A stretch of DNA of 64,000 nt from NCBI RefSeq assembly GCF_024199905.1, contig NZ_JANAFB010000012.1, forward strand, positions 23,850 through 87,849, given 5' to 3'. A program made the translations under genes and the position numbers. Shown here in pieces: positions 49,121 to 56,543 of this stretch. The notes under the pieces were generated by a model. It was not told where the DNA came from. It ran no database searches and saw nothing but the letters and a program-made list of their open reading frames with translations. Origin of the DNA: Rothia santali (lineage in GTDB: Bacteria; Actinomycetota; Actinomycetes; Actinomycetales; Micrococcaceae). Each line of letters begins with the position of its first letter. Position 1 is the first letter of the stretch.

Positions 49121-49935
49121 ATGAGCCCGCCGACGCCGCCGCCCGACCCCCTGACCGAGGCGCTCCGGGCCGCGGGGTGTGTGTTCGCCGAGGAGGAGGC
49201 GGTGCTGCTGCGCGCGGCGGCGTCCGACGCCGGGCGGCTGGAGGCGCTGACCGCTCGCCGGATCGCCGGGGAGCCGCTCGAGCACGTGCTCGGCGTCGTC
49301 GAGTTCATGGGGATGCGGCTGGGCATCGGCCCGGGGGCCTTCGTCCCGCGGCAGCGCACCCGCCTCCTGGCCCGGTGGGCGGTGGAGGCCGTCCGGGCGC
49401 GGCGGCCGCACGTCAGGAGGGCCCGCCGCCGGTGTTCGTCGAGGCCTTCGCCGGCGTCGCGCCCGTCGCCGCGGCCGTGCAGCGCGCCGCACCCGGCGCC
49501 GAGGTGCACGCGACCGACCTCGACGACGTCGTGCTCGAGCGCCACGCCCGCTCCAACCTCTCGCCCGCAGCGGGGGTCCACGCCGGATCGGTGCTCGAGG
49601 GACTGCCCGCGGCGCTGGGGAGCCGCGTGGACGTCATCGCTGCGGTGCCCCCGTACATCCCCGTCGGCGCCTCGGAGCTGCTGCCCCGGGAGGCCCGCGA
49701 CCACGAGCCGGGCGCCGCGCTCTACGGCGGTTCCGACGGGCTGGACCTCGTCCGCGCCGTGCTCGCGCAGGCCCCGGGCTGGCTGCGGCCGGGCGGCCGG
49801 CTGCTCCTGGAGATGAACCGCGGCCAGTGTAGCGCCGCGACGGAGTCGGCCGGGCGGCTCGGCTACGCGTCCTTCATGCGCCTCGGCGACGACGGCCAGA
49901 CCGCGGTGCTGGACCTGCGGTCGGCCGCGCCCTGA
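49121..49935 (+). pseudogene. PrmC-related putative N5-glutamine methyltransferase, frameshifted
   Basis: The N-terminal helical part is in one frame (ATG 49121: LTEALRAAGCVFAEEEAVLL, RRIAGEPLEHVLGVVEFMGM, VPRQRTRLLARWAVE); the Rossmann part is in the next frame (VFVEAFAGVAPVAAAVQRA, IAAVPPYIPVGASELLPREA, DHEPGAALYGGSDGLDLVRA, LRPGGRLLLEM, ending at 49935). The switch lies near 49,410-49,440 in GCCCGCCGCCGG. Motif I is also degraded: EAFAGVAP replaces the usual D-x-x-x-G-x-G. VPPY instead of NPPY fits the PrmC-related group rather than PrmC itself. Either a sequencing error or a decayed gene; the weak motif I favours decay. Confidence 0.7.
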
Positions 49936-49945
49936 CACGGAGCCG

Positions 49946-50009
49946 CTCAAGACGCGCGGACCTCAAGACGCGGGGCCCTCAGGACGCGGGGACCTCAGGA
50001 CGTGGCGGG
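49946..50009. repeat. 16-bp tandem repeat overlapping the osmC-like stop codon
   Basis: CTCAAGACGCGCGGAC, CTCAAGACGCGGGGCC, CTCAGGACGCGGGGAC, then CTCAGGACGTGG: about 3.7 units from 49946. The last unit supplies the stop codon and last codons of the minus-strand gene. Confidence 0.75.
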
Positions 50010-50522
50010 CCCGCCCCACGGCTCGACGCGGACCGACGCCTCTCCGCCCGCGAGCAGCTTCGAGACGGGGCAGCGCGCGTGGGCGGCCGCCGCGAGCCGC
50101 CGCGCCTCCTCGGGCTCGGCGCCCTCGACGGCCAGGTACGCGGTGGGCACGAACCGGTACCCGCCCCGCGGGTCGGCGTGCAGCTCGACCTCCACCCGGA
50201 CCCGGCTGCGGTGCGCGAGCCCCTCGGCGTCGAGCACGACCTTCAGCGTCTCGCCCAGGCAGGTGCTCCACGCCATCGCGAGGAACTGCTCCGGGTCGTA
50301 CCCCGCGCCGGCCTCGCCCGGGCCCGCGGTGGGCAGCGTGGCCCCGTCCTGGACCTCGACCGATCCCGCGGTCCCGCCGGAGTTGGCCACGCGGGCGGTG
50401 TAGAGGGGCCGGTCCGCACCGGGAGCGGCGCGGACGGCGCGCCCGGCAGGAACGGCGCGGCCTGCCGGACCGGTCAGCACGTCGTCCTCTCGTTCGGGGA
50501 CGGCGTCAGGATGTGGTGACAT
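49995..50522 (-). CDS. OsmC family protein (Ohr-like)
   Basis: 175 residues. Seen after a 35-residue variable leader: LYTARVANSGGTAGSVEVQDG (first strands, quoted in part: ARVANSGGTAGSVEVQDG), YDPEQFLAMAWSTCLGETLK (first redox Cys, about residue 88) and AHARCPVSKLLAG (second redox Cys, about 150). The spacing is right for organic hydroperoxide reductases, which detoxify lipid and organic peroxides in the cytoplasm. The gene stands alone; no MarR-type OhrR regulator is next to it. Its 3' end lies in a 16-bp tandem repeat, so the last residues may be variable between strains. Confidence 0.85.
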   Translation of the reverse strand: MSPHPDAVPEREDDVLTGPAGRAVPAGRAVRAAPGADRPLYTARVANSGGTAGSVEVQDGATLPTAGPGEAGAGYDPEQFLAMAWSTCLGETLKVVLDAEGLAHRSRVRVEVELHADPRGGYRFVPTAYLAVEGAEPEEARRLAAAAHARCPVSKLLAGGEASVRVEPWGGPATS

Positions 50523-50545
50523 GCGGTCATCCTAGCCCGGCGGCC

Positions 50546-51247
50546 TCATCCCGCGACCACCGGCCCCACGATCACGCCCTCCCCCGGAACCTCCCGCCGC
50601 AGGGAGCGGGACGCCCCGCCCCTCTCCCGGGACGCGAACTCCTCGAACACGAACGGCACGCCCCGCATGCTCCCGAAGTCCCCCGAGTCCATGGCCTGCA
50701 GGTGCAGGTGCGGCTGGGTCGAGTTCCCCGAGTTACCGCATTCCGCGACCCTGCTTCCCCGTTCCACGCGGTCTCCCGGCTCGACCGTCAGCGACCCCCA
50801 CCTGAGGTGGGCCAGCGCCACGAACGCTCCGCTCGCGTCGTCGCGCAGGATCAGGTGGTTCCCTGCCACGGCGAGGGGCCCGCGCCGCACCCTGGACGTC
50901 TGGCCCAGCGCGTAGTGCAGCAGGGCCGGCTGCGAGCGCCGAGCCGCATGGTCCGGTTCCCCCTCGTGGGCGCTCACGACGACGCCATCCACCGGGGCCA
51001 GCAGATCCCGCCCGTAGGCGTAGAACAGCTCGGGCGGCTCCGTGGCGAGGACGGCCCGCCAGCCGCGGCCCGGGGCGGTGCGCGCGGCGTCGTCGACGGC
51101 GACCAGGTCGATCGCGTAGCGTTGGCCGAAGAGGTCGACGCCGTGGCTGGGCACCCGCCGCGCGGGGCTGTTCTCCACGCGCCAGGACCCCTCCACGGGG
51201 AGGGCGAGGACGACGGGCGCTCCGTCGTAGGGTGCGGGGGCCGGCAT
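50546..51247 (-). CDS. M23-type peptidase (LytM-like) family protein
   Basis: 233 residues from ATG 51247. LytM/M23 layout: GVVVSAHEGEP, AGNHLILR (first His, about residue 128), VALAHLRWGSLTVEPGDRV (His, about 143) and the STQPHLHLQAMD motif (H-x-H, about 178-181), so the zinc site is largely recognisable although the first ligand motif (H-x-G-x-D) reads as SHGVDLFG near residue 35. No signal peptide is seen, which is odd for a cell-wall endopeptidase. It may be a cytoplasmic or non-classically placed relative. A single gene, divergent from the monooxygenase gene. Confidence 0.82.
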   Translation of the reverse strand: MPAPAPYDGAPVVLALPVEGSWRVENSPARRVPSHGVDLFGQRYAIDLVAVDDAARTAPGRGWRAVLATEPPELFYAYGRDLLAPVDGVVVSAHEGEPDHAARRSQPALLHYALGQTSRVRRGPLAVAGNHLILRDDASGAFVALAHLRWGSLTVEPGDRVERGSRVAECGNSGNSTQPHLHLQAMDSGDFGSMRGVPFVFEEFASRERGGASRSLRREVPGEGVIVGPVVAG

Positions 51248-51322
51248 GGCCCCAGTGTAGGCCCGCCGTCCCCGCCCGGCGAGGGCCCTTCGGTCCGCCG
51301 ACCGCGCCCCTCCCCCGGGTGC

Positions 51323-51328
51323 TACTCT
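51323..51328 (+). promoter_or_regulatory. Probable -10 box of a leaderless gene
   Basis: TACTCT lies 6 bases before GTG 51335 of the monooxygenase gene, and no ribosome binding site is present, so transcription would begin at or next to the start codon. Confidence 0.5.
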
Positions 51329-51334
51329 GTTCCG

Positions 51335-52687
51335 GTGATCCTCCTGGCTCTGGACATGATGACGCCCACCCACCAATCCTTCGGCCTGTGGAGGCATCCC
51401 GAGGCCGACGTCGAGCAGTACCGCGACCTCGACTTCTGGGCCGCCCACGCGCGGATGCTGGAGGAGGCCGGGTTCGACGCCCTCTTCTTCGCCGACGTCG
51501 CCGGCGTGTACGACGTCTACGGCGGCGACGGTCGCACCGCCATCGCCGCGGGCATGCAGTACCCGACGCTGGACCCCCTCCTGGTGGTGAGCGCGCTGGC
51601 CCGCGAGACGACGACGCTGGGGATCGCCGTGACCGCCTCCGTCAGCTACGAGTCCCCGTACCTGCTGGCCCGCAAGTTCGCGACGCTGGACCACCTCACG
51701 CGCGGCCGGATCGGCTGGAACATCGTCAACAGCTACCAGCGCTCGGCCATGCGGAACGTCGCCGGCACCGACCTGCTCCCGCACGACGAGCGCTACGACC
51801 GCGCCGACGAGTTCATGGACGTCGTCTACGACCTCTGGGAGTCGAGCGCGCCCGAGGAGGCCCTGCTGCGGGACGCGGCCTCGAACGCCTACCTCGACGC
51901 CGACCGTATCCGCCCCGTCGACCACGAGGGCCGGTACTTCCGGGTCCCGGGCCCCGCGACGACGCTGGCCGGCCCGCAGCGCACCCCCTTCCTGTTCCAG
52001 GCCGGCTCCTCCCCGCGCGGCGTCGACTTCGCCCTGCGGCACGCCGAGGCGATCTTCGTCTCCGGCACCTCGCGGGAGAACGTGGCCCGGCTCGTGCGGT
52101 CCATCGAGGCGCGGGCCGCGGAGCTCGGCCGGGACCGGGCGAGCTTCCGTATCGTCTGCTCGATCACCGTGATCGCCGCCGCGACCGACGCCGAGGCCCG
52201 GGAGCGGCACGCGAGCTACCTCGAGCTGATCGACCGCGAGGCGGCCCTCGCGCTCTTCGCCGGCTGGACCGGCATCGACCTCTCCGCCTACGCCCCCGAC
52301 GACGCGCTGGAGGAGGTCCACATCGAGGGCAACCGCTCCGCGCTGCAGTCCTTCACCTCGATGGACCCCACGCGCACCTGGACCGTCGCGGACCTCGCCG
52401 AGTTCATGGCCATCGGCGCGCGGGGTGCGGTCCTGGTCGGCTCCGGCGAGACCGTGGCCCGGGAGATGCAGGACTGGCTGGCCGAGACGGGCCTGGACGG
52501 GTTCATCGTCGACTACGGCATCCGCGACGTCGACCTGCGCGCCTTCGCCCGCCACGTCTCCCCCGTGCTGCGGGAGCGCGGGCTGATCCGGCCCGCGGAG
52601 GCGGCCGAGCCGACGACGCTGCGCCGCCGGCTCGTGGGCGCCGACCACCTGCGCCCGGACCACGCGGGCAGGCGCCCCGCCAGCTGA
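51335..52687 (+). CDS. LLM class flavin-dependent monooxygenase (NtaA/SnaA/DszA family)
   Basis: 450 residues from GTG 51335, probably leaderless. Luciferase-like barrel of the NtaA/DszA type: FWAAHARMLEEAGFDALFFAD (quoted in part: EEAGFDALFFADVAGVYDVY, about 35-55), LGIAVTASVSYESPYLLARK, RGRIGWNIVNSYQRSAMRNV (about 128-147), DRADEFMDVVYDLW, HEGRYFRVPGP and FQAGSSPRGVDFALRHAEAIF (about 222-242). These two-component enzymes use FMNH2 supplied by a separate reductase to oxidise sulfonates, chelators such as NTA, or heterocycles. No reductase or transporter lies beside it. Substrate unknown. Confidence 0.88.
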   Translation: MILLALDMMTPTHQSFGLWRHPEADVEQYRDLDFWAAHARMLEEAGFDALFFADVAGVYDVYGGDGRTAIAAGMQYPTLDPLLVVSALARETTTLGIAVTASVSYESPYLLARKFATLDHLTRGRIGWNIVNSYQRSAMRNVAGTDLLPHDERYDRADEFMDVVYDLWESSAPEEALLRDAASNAYLDADRIRPVDHEGRYFRVPGPATTLAGPQRTPFLFQAGSSPRGVDFALRHAEAIFVSGTSRENVARLVRSIEARAAELGRDRASFRIVCSITVIAAATDAEARERHASYLELIDREAALALFAGWTGIDLSAYAPDDALEEVHIEGNRSALQSFTSMDPTRTWTVADLAEFMAIGARGAVLVGSGETVAREMQDWLAETGLDGFIVDYGIRDVDLRAFARHVSPVLRERGLIRPAEAAEPTTLRRRLVGADHLRPDHAGRRPAS

Positions 52688-52797
52688 CCGGTAAGCCTTC
52701 CTCGGCTGACCGGGAGGCCCCCTCGGCTGGCTGGGAGGCACCGCCCCCGGCTGACCGGGGCTCGCCGCCCCCTGGCTGACCGGGAGGCATCGCCCCC
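52682..52797. repeat. Imperfect tandem repeats of GGCTGACCGGGAGGC
   Basis: Five degenerate copies of 21-28 bases, each built on GGCTGACCGG(G)AGGC, fill the whole gap between the monooxygenase stop codon and the convergent flavoprotein gene. Confidence 0.75.
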
Positions 52798-54537
52798 CTA
52801 CTCCACCAGCTTCCCCGCGCTCGAGACCTCCCGCACGAGCCCGGCGATCTCCTCCGGCACGGCCGGGATCTCCTCCCGCGTGACGCCCCCGCTCGGCGAC
52901 CACACCAGGTTGACCTGCAGCGCGGGGTCCAGCTCCGGGTAGTCGCTGCGGTTGTGGCAGCCGCGGGTCTCGCGCCGCTCCCGGGCGGCCTCGAGCGTGG
53001 CGCGCGCGGCCAGGACCGAGGAGCGGAGGTCGAAGGCCTGGGCGAGCCCCTGGTACCCGGCGATGTCCGGGTGCACGCCGATCCGCGCCATCCGCTCCTC
53101 GATCCCGTCCAGCTCCCGCAGCCCGGCCAGCAGCCCCTCCTCGTCGCGGACGACGCCGGCGTGCTCGGTCATCGTGTCCCGCAGCGCCCGCTGCAGGGCC
53201 CGGACGTTCTCGGTGCCGTCGGCGGCCAGCAGCTCCGCGATCTCGGCGCGGGCCGCGGCCACCGCCTCGGCCGAGCGCGCCTGCGCCGCGAGCCCCTCGG
53301 AGTGCCGCACGGCCGCGCGCCCCACGATCCGACCGAACACCAGCAGCTCGATCAGCGAGTTGCCCCCGAGCCGGTTGGCCCCGTGCAGCCCGCTCGAGGC
53401 CTCGCCGATCGCGTACAGGCCGCCGACGTCGGTCGAGTGGTCCTCCGGGTCCACCCACACCCCGCCCATCGAGTAGTGGGCGGTCGGCGCGATCTCGATG
53501 GGCGAGGCCGTGATGTCCAGCATCTGCAGCTCGAGCAGGGTCTGGTAGACGCGCGGGAGCCGCTCCATGATGGTCTGCCGCGGCAGGTGCGAGACGTCGA
53601 GCCACACGCCGCCGTGGGGGGTCCCGCGCCCCTCATTGATCTCGGTGAAGGCCGCGAGCGCGACGCGGTCGCGGGTCGAGAGCTCGCGGCGCTCCGGGTC
53701 GTAGCGGTCCATGAACCGCTCGCCCAGCGCGTTGCGCAGGATCCCGCCCTCCCCGCGCGCCGCCTCGGAGACCAGGGTGCCCGCGGCGTTCTCGGGCTCG
53801 AGGATGCCCGAGGGGTGGAACTGCACCAGCTCGGGGTCGCGCAGCCGCCCGCCGGCCTCGACCGCGAGGCGGAACGAGTCGCCGGTGTTCTCGTCGCGGC
53901 GCGAGGAGGTGCGGCGCCAGATGCGGTTGTGGCCGCCGGCGGCGAGGATCACGGCGTCGGCGTGGATGAGGTAGCGGGTGCCGTCCACGAGGTCGAAGCC
54001 GTAGGCGCCGAAGACGACGCCCTCGCGCACCAGCAGCCGGGTCACGTAGACGGTGTCGAGGATGGGGACGTCGAGCTGCTCGGCGCGGCGGACCAGCGTG
54101 CGCTGGATCTCCAGGCCGGTGTAGTCGCCGGCGAAGGCCGTGCGGCGGTAGGTGTGGGCGCCGAAGAACCGCTGGGAGATCCGGCCGTCCTGCTCGCGGG
54201 CGAAGGCCATGCCGTAGCGCTCGAGGTCCTCGATGCCCTGTCGCGCCCCGCGGGCCACGATCTCGACCGTGCGCGGGTTCGCCAGCAGGTAGCTCTCGCC
54301 GATGGTGTCCGCGGCGTGCTGCTGCCAGGTGTCCTCGCGGTCCATCGTGCCGAGCGCGGCGTTGATGCCGCCGGCGGCGAGTGCGGTGTGCGCGTCGTGG
54401 CGCGGACGCTTGCCGATGGCCAGGACGTCCTTGCCCTGCTCGGCGACCTCGATCGCGGCCCGCAGGCCCGAGCCGCCGGTGCCGATGACCAGCACGGTCG
54501 TGGAGATCTGACGTTCGGGGGTGCTCTGAGTTGTCAT
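52798..54537 (-). CDS. FAD-binding flavoprotein of the succinate dehydrogenase/fumarate reductase/L-aspartate oxidase family
   Basis: 579 residues from ATG 54537. FAD fold VLVIGTGGSGLRAAIEVAEQG (quoted in part: VIGTGGSGLRAAIEVA, about 16-31), TALAAGGINAALG (about 50), substrate-site segments ELVQFHPSGIL and RGEGGILRNALGERFM (about 230-290), APTAHYSMGGVWVD (about 355) and ANRLGGNSLIELLVFGR (about 390). The C-terminal helical domain with ETRGCHNRSDYPELD is that of the SdhA/FrdA group. No iron-sulfur or membrane-anchor partner gene is adjacent, so a soluble fumarate reductase or aspartate-oxidase-like role is possible. It is divergent from a LysR gene that probably controls it. Confidence 0.88.
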   Translation of the reverse strand: MTTQSTPERQISTTVLVIGTGGSGLRAAIEVAEQGKDVLAIGKRPRHDAHTALAAGGINAALGTMDREDTWQQHAADTIGESYLLANPRTVEIVARGARQGIEDLERYGMAFAREQDGRISQRFFGAHTYRRTAFAGDYTGLEIQRTLVRRAEQLDVPILDTVYVTRLLVREGVVFGAYGFDLVDGTRYLIHADAVILAAGGHNRIWRRTSSRRDENTGDSFRLAVEAGGRLRDPELVQFHPSGILEPENAAGTLVSEAARGEGGILRNALGERFMDRYDPERRELSTRDRVALAAFTEINEGRGTPHGGVWLDVSHLPRQTIMERLPRVYQTLLELQMLDITASPIEIAPTAHYSMGGVWVDPEDHSTDVGGLYAIGEASSGLHGANRLGGNSLIELLVFGRIVGRAAVRHSEGLAAQARSAEAVAAARAEIAELLAADGTENVRALQRALRDTMTEHAGVVRDEEGLLAGLRELDGIEERMARIGVHPDIAGYQGLAQAFDLRSSVLAARATLEAARERRETRGCHNRSDYPELDPALQVNLVWSPSGGVTREEIPAVPEEIAGLVREVSSAGKLVE

Positions 54538-54562
54538 GGGCTCCACGCTAGGGAGGCGCCGA

Positions 54563-54587
54563 TGATTACTCCAATGAATTATCCGAG
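54563..54587. promoter_or_regulatory. Candidate LysR operator
   Basis: In the 65-base gap between divergent genes, an AT-rich stretch contains ACTC-N13-GAGT with inner ATTCATTGG-type sequence, placed as expected for a LysR binding site serving both promoters. Confidence 0.4.
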
Positions 54588-54602
54588 TGGTTTCCATACG
54601 AT

Positions 54603-55421
54603 ATGGCTATGAGCATGAACCTTGAACAGCTGCGCGGCTTCCTCGAAGTCGCGGCCACGGGCCACTTCACCCGCGCCGCCGAGCGCCTGCACCTGACCCA
54701 GCCCTCGCTGAGCCGCCAGATCGCGAGCCTCGAGCACGACCTCGGCTCGGAGCTGTTCCACCGGGCCCGCGGGCACATCTCCCTCACGGCGGCCGGGGAG
54801 GCCCTCCTCCCCCTGGCCCGCCGCATGCTGGCCGACGCGGAGGCCGTGCGCCGGGAGATGGCCGAGCTCGCGGGCCTCCAGCGCGGCCGGGTCCGGCTCG
54901 GGGCGACCCCCACGCTGTGCGTGAGCCTCGCCGTCGAGGCCATCGCGGCGTTCCACGAGGCGCACCCGGGGATCGAGCTGCACCTGACCGAGCGGGGCTC
55001 CCGGGACCTGATCGCCGAGCTCACCGAGGGCTCGCTCGACCTCGCCCTGGTGACCTCCCCGGCCGCCCGGTCGGGGACGGCCACCGGCCTCGCGCGCACC
55101 CCGCTCCTGGCCGAGGAGCTGGTCGTGGTCTCCTCCGCCGGGCTGCCGCCGGTGGGCGACGGCGTCGCGGTCTCCCTCGAGGAGCTGGCCCGGATGCCCC
55201 TGATCGTCTTCCACGAGAGCTACGACCTGCGCGCCGAGACCGAGGCGGCGTTCAGGGCCTCGGGCCTGACCCCGCGCGTCGTCCTGGAGGGGCCGGAGAT
55301 GGACGCCGTGCTGCGCCGCGTGCTCGGCGGGATCGACGCCCGCGCGCTCGCCCGCCGCGCCGAGGCGTGGTCCCCCCACCGCAGCTACGCCACGATGCGG
55401 CTCTGGTCCACCGTCCTCTAA
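54603..55421 (+). CDS. LysR family regulator with short C-terminus
   Basis: 272 residues; ATG codons at 54603, 54609 and 54615 are all possible starts and none has a ribosome binding site. The winged helix is standard (LEQLRGFLEVAATGHFTRAA, LTQPSLSRQIASLEHDLG). The effector domain starts GRVRLGATPTLCVSLAVEAI and contains LDLALVTSPA and LIVFHESYDLR, but after MDAVLRRVLGGIDA the usual G-x-G-V-A-x-V-P strand is replaced by a short unrelated end (ARRAEAWSPHRSYATM). The protein is about 25 residues shorter than the family norm, suggesting a frameshift or truncation near base 55,330. It probably controls the divergent flavoprotein gene. Confidence 0.82.
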   Translation: MAMSMNLEQLRGFLEVAATGHFTRAAERLHLTQPSLSRQIASLEHDLGSELFHRARGHISLTAAGEALLPLARRMLADAEAVRREMAELAGLQRGRVRLGATPTLCVSLAVEAIAAFHEAHPGIELHLTERGSRDLIAELTEGSLDLALVTSPAARSGTATGLARTPLLAEELVVVSSAGLPPVGDGVAVSLEELARMPLIVFHESYDLRAETEAAFRASGLTPRVVLEGPEMDAVLRRVLGGIDARALARRAEAWSPHRSYATMRLWSTVL

Positions 55422-55499
55422 CCCGGGCCCCGCACGCGAGTAGTCTCGTGAAGTGGGGCCGGCGGGCGCCGCGCCCGCCGCGACGAGGAGGGCCGCGCC

Positions 55500-56543
55500 A
55501 TGACGTCGGAGGAGCTGGTCATCGAGACCCGGGGGCTGACCAAGTCCTTCGGGGGCTTCCAGGCGCTGCGCGGCCTGGACCTAGCCGTGGGCCGGGGCCA
55601 GATCCACGGCTTCCTCGGGCCCAACGGCGCGGGCAAGTCCACGGCGCTGCGCATCCTGCTGGGCCTGATCGCCTCCGACGGCGGAACCGCGCGCGTGCTC
55701 GGCGGGGACCCGTGGCGCGACGTCGTCGAGCTGCACCGGCGGCTGGCCTACGTCCCGGGCGACGTCGCCCTCTGGCCGGGCATGACCGGCGGCGAGGCGA
55801 TCGACCTGCTGGGCGCCCTGCGGGGCAGCGCGAACCAGGCGCGGCGGGCCGAGCTGATCGAGCGCTTCGAGCTGGATCCCACCAAGCGCGGGCGGCAGTA
55901 CTCCACGGGCAACCGGCAGAAGGTGGCGCTGGTCTCCGCGTTCTCCTCCGACGTCGAGCTCTTCGTCCTCGACGAGCCCACCAGCGGGCTGGACCCCCTC
56001 ATGGAGCACGTGTTCCAGGAGGTGGTCGGCGAGGCGCGGGAGCGCGGGGCCACGGTGCTGCTGAGCAGCCACATCCTCGCCGAGGTCGAGTCCCTCGCGG
56101 ACCGGCTGAGCATCATCCGCCGGGGCCGGATCGTGGAGACCGGCACCCTGGAGGACCTGCGGCACCAGACCCGCACCGAGATCCACGCGACGCTCGCCCG
56201 GCCCCTGGACCACCGCGCCCGCGACCTCCTGGCCGACGTCCACCTCGAGGGCCACCGGCTCTCGGCCACGGTCGCCTCGGACCGGGTGGGCGAGGCCATG
56301 GACCTGCTGGCGCCCTACGGGATCGAGGGGCTCACCGTGGCCCCGCCCTCGCTGGCGAGCCTCTTCCTGCGCTACTACGACTCCGACGCCGAGGAGGGCA
56401 GCCCCGCCCGGCCGGACCCGGCCCAGCCGGCCCCCGCACGGCCGGCCCCAGCTCAGTCGTCCCCGGCCCACGGCGCCCCGGAGCCCCACGGCGTCCCCGA
56501 GCCCCGCTCCACCCCCTGGTCCGACGCCGGGCGGGAGGCCTGA
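55500..56543 (+). CDS. ABC transporter ATP-binding protein (drug/antibiotic exporter type)
   Basis: 347 residues. Walker A GFLGPNGAGKSTALRILLG (about 38-56), Q-loop region YVPGDVALWPGMTGGEA, signature YSTGNRQKVALVSAF (about 137-151; S-T-G-N instead of S-G-G), Walker B LFVLDEPTSGLDPLMEH (about 157-173) and switch His in LLSSHILAEVESLADR. The C-terminal 40 residues are a Pro/Ala-rich tail encoded by CCGGCCC-type repeats. GAGGAGGG precedes the ATG. It overlaps the permease gene by one base in TGATG, so the pair forms one exporter of the type annotated as polyketide-antibiotic export. Confidence 0.92.
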   Translation: MTSEELVIETRGLTKSFGGFQALRGLDLAVGRGQIHGFLGPNGAGKSTALRILLGLIASDGGTARVLGGDPWRDVVELHRRLAYVPGDVALWPGMTGGEAIDLLGALRGSANQARRAELIERFELDPTKRGRQYSTGNRQKVALVSAFSSDVELFVLDEPTSGLDPLMEHVFQEVVGEARERGATVLLSSHILAEVESLADRLSIIRRGRIVETGTLEDLRHQTRTEIHATLARPLDHRARDLLADVHLEGHRLSATVASDRVGEAMDLLAPYGIEGLTVAPPSLASLFLRYYDSDAEEGSPARPDPAQPAPARPAPAQSSPAHGAPEPHGVPEPRSTPWSDAGREA

